Virus record (IMG/VR): IMGVR_UViG_3300009684_000208 | Span: 1-21,124 of that record | DNA: 21,124 bases | Origin: a virus | Reading direction: 5' to 3' (one strand) | Part shown: piece by piece, positions 19,645 to 21,124 of the stretch | Position numbering within the stretch: the stretch's first letter is position 1 | How the letters are laid out: the number at the start of each line of letters is the position of its first letter | Program-made: the position numbers and the translations under genes | The notes under the pieces: model-generated | Database searches by the model: none | Told to the model about the DNA's origin: nothing | The model's input: only the letters and a program-made list of their open reading frames with translations

Positions 19645-20245
19645 TTCTATCCAAAGGAGAGGATATAGTTTAGATATGATTTTTCTTCTCAATTTAATTG
19701 TAGAAGAACAACCAGATCTTGAGAAGCTATGTTCAGAAATTCCAAAGATAGAAGCTATATACCAAGGCATACAAAGAAAGGGACTAATAACAGAAGAGGG
19801 TAAATTAACTCTACCTGGAAAAGAACTAATGGCTTTCTTAGAAACAGAAGAAGATGAATCCTCTGAACTTGTTAAGAAAAAACCTAATGAAGATGATTTT
19901 AATTCATGGTGGAAAGCCTATCCTGGAACTGATACATTTACACATAAGAACAAAAGTTTTTCAGGTAGTAGAAATCTTAGAGCTAAGAAGGATGAATGTA
20001 AGATTAAATTTGATAAGATAATAGAAGAAGGAGAATACACTGTAGCTGAATTGATTGAAGCTGTAAAACATGAGGTGCTCCAAAAGAAAGAGAATTCTGT
20101 AGCAACTAGTATTAACAAAATGACATTCATGCAAAACAGTCTCACCTATTTGAATCAAAGAACATTTGAGCCATTCATAGAGCTTATTAAAGAAGGACAC
20201 AAGATTGTAGAAACACAAATTATAAAAGGGAGTACAGACATATGA
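19610..20245 (+). CDS. Winged-helix-like replication accessory protein, possible helicase loader
   Basis: 211 residues. About residues 20-78 (LDMIFLLNLIVEEQ, IYQGIQRKGLITEEGKLTL, GKELMAFLE) resemble a winged helix with a G-turn wing. After an acidic linker, FNSWWKAYPGTDTF followed by RNLRAKKDECKIKF and a C-terminal SLTYLNQRTFEPFIE resembles the C-terminal part of phage replication proteins. It overlaps the helicase start by ATGA, so the two are made together. A role in loading the helicase or recognising the origin is inferred. Start ATG 19610 lies inside the preceding gene; ATG 19676 (residue 23) is an alternative that would cut into the domain. Confidence 0.68.
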   Translation: MNLSNLKFSHFSSIQRRGYSLDMIFLLNLIVEEQPDLEKLCSEIPKIEAIYQGIQRKGLITEEGKLTLPGKELMAFLETEEDESSELVKKKPNEDDFNSWWKAYPGTDTFTHKNKSFSGSRNLRAKKDECKIKFDKIIEEGEYTVAELIEAVKHEVLQKKENSVATSINKMTFMQNSLTYLNQRTFEPFIELIKEGHKIVETQIIKGSTDI

Positions 20246-21124
20246 GTTTTGAACAACTTAAACAAGAAGTCCAATCAGGAATGGATGGTAGGAACAATGG
20301 TATTCCTATGGGTTTTGATAGGCTTAACAAGCATATTGGAATTAGAAAGTCCATATATACACTAGTAGGTGGTAACACTGGTTCTGGTAAGACATCATTC
20401 ATTGATGATGCTTATGTATTAAATCCATTTGATTGGTATATTGATTCTAAGAGAAACAACACAGACATAAAGCTTAGAATTATATATCGTTCTATGGAAA
20501 GAAATAGCACATATAAGCTAGCTAAATGGATCTCTAGAAAGATATTTGTAGACTATGGAAAACTTATTCCTGTAGGAAAGCTTCTTGGTTGGACAGATAA
20601 AATGACTCCTGATGAGCATGATTTATTCTTGATGTATGAAGACTACGCAAATCATATGAAAGAAGTGATTACACTTATTGGTGGTCCAGAGAATCCTGTA
20701 GGTATAGCTAAAGAGCTAAAAGAGCATGCATTGGCTAATGGTAAGATAGAACAGCTAGATGAACACAATAAGATTTATATTCCTAATAATGCTAATGAGA
20801 TTACATTAGTAGTATTAGATCATATTGGTCTTCTTAAGACAACAAAGACACAACCCACTAAAAAGGATGCTATTGATAAGATGTCTGATGAACTCAGATA
20901 TGCAAGAGACTTCTTTGGATATAGTCCTGTTGTTGTTAGTCAGTTTAACAGAAGTATTTCTAATATCACCAGACTAAAGAACGGTGATGTAGAGCCACAA
21001 CTGGAGGATTTTAGTGAGAGTTCTAGTACACAGAATGATGCAGATGGTGTTTTTGCTCTATTTGATCCTATGAGATATAAGGTGGCAGATCCATCTGGTT
21101 ATGATCTTAATATTCTTAGAGATG
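20242..21124 (+). CDS. DnaB-like (SF4) replicative helicase, N-terminal part
   Basis: 294 complete codons are visible before the right edge. Walker A is GGNTGSGKTS at 43-52. A Walker B strand ITLVVLDHIGLL (Asp at its end) and a sensor-like VVVSQFNRS follow in the order typical of RecA-fold SF4 helicases. There is no large N-terminal primase-binding domain before Walker A, so it is a helicase core of the phage type. It unwinds DNA at the fork ahead of the PolB encoded upstream. The start overlaps the winged-helix gene (ATGA). The C-terminal end is missing. Confidence 0.92.
   Translation, partial: MSFEQLKQEVQSGMDGRNNGIPMGFDRLNKHIGIRKSIYTLVGGNTGSGKTSFIDDAYVLNPFDWYIDSKRNNTDIKLRIIYRSMERNSTYKLAKWISRKIFVDYGKLIPVGKLLGWTDKMTPDEHDLFLMYEDYANHMKEVITLIGGPENPVGIAKELKEHALANGKIEQLDEHNKIYIPNNANEITLVVLDHIGLLKTTKTQPTKKDAIDKMSDELRYARDFFGYSPVVVSQFNRSISNITRLKNGDVEPQLEDFSESSSTQNDADGVFALFDPMRYKVADPSGYDLNILRD

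Overview
The window looks like part of a tailed-phage genome, or a prophage-like contig, infecting a member of the Bacteroidota. Large terminase and portal genes lie in one block. A family B DNA polymerase, a DnaB-like helicase and a candidate helicase-associated protein lie in a second, oppositely oriented block. The rest is densely packed small genes. Host assignment rests on promoter-like sites matching the Bacteroidetes primary sigma consensus (TTTG, 19-21 bases, TAnnTTTG), start codons in A/T-rich leaders without Shine-Dalgarno sequences, and low G+C. The gene set (TerL next to portal, an HU/IHF-like protein, PolB, SF4 helicase, divergent modules) best fits a crAss-like phage (Crassvirales) or a close relative. 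No major capsid or RNA polymerase gene is in view to confirm this. The standard code seems to apply: TAA, TAG and TGA all appear to end genes.

Left arm (1-7355, minus strand, virion/packaging side). The transcript begins near 7030 at a perfect Bacteroidetes-type promoter. It reads a winged-helix-like protein, an HU/IHF-like protein, a zinc-ribbon protein, four small unknown proteins, TerL, portal with a polyglutamine stretch, and a truncated SPFH/band-7 (stomatin-like) protein running off the left edge. Almost every junction overlaps (ATGA, TAATG, or 8-14 bases). A small two-helix membrane protein (7119-7355) precedes this run and has its own promoter-like site.

Divergent control region (7356-7619). 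It holds opposite promoter-like sites, runs of six and seven C around an A/T palindrome, and small hairpins. To the right is a single G+C-richer gene (7620-8012) closed by a strong terminator, which suggests a separate, highly expressed unit.

Right arm (8054-14160, plus strand, accessory/early side). Two long stretches (8105-8344 and 8531-8845) are packed with perfect helices and look like structured RNAs. They share a 12-base motif. Each ends in a T-rich stretch and a C/A-rich leader (TTCACACACA-like) just before a small gene, and a third hairpin plus leader occurs at 10413-10483. Then come many small proteins: two lipoproteins, several one- or two-helix membrane proteins, a secreted protein, an acidic-tailed protein, a methyltransferase-like protein and a zinc-ribbon protein resembling homing-endonuclease linkers.

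Intergenic region 14161-14903 has a folded part (to 14385) and an A/T-rich repeat part (14400-14880) with iteron-like direct repeats. It is a plausible origin or regulatory region. From 14904 to the right edge, tightly packed small genes lead into the replication genes: PolB (16637-18589), small conserved phage proteins, a winged-helix-like protein (19610-20245) and the helicase (from 20242, cut by the edge).
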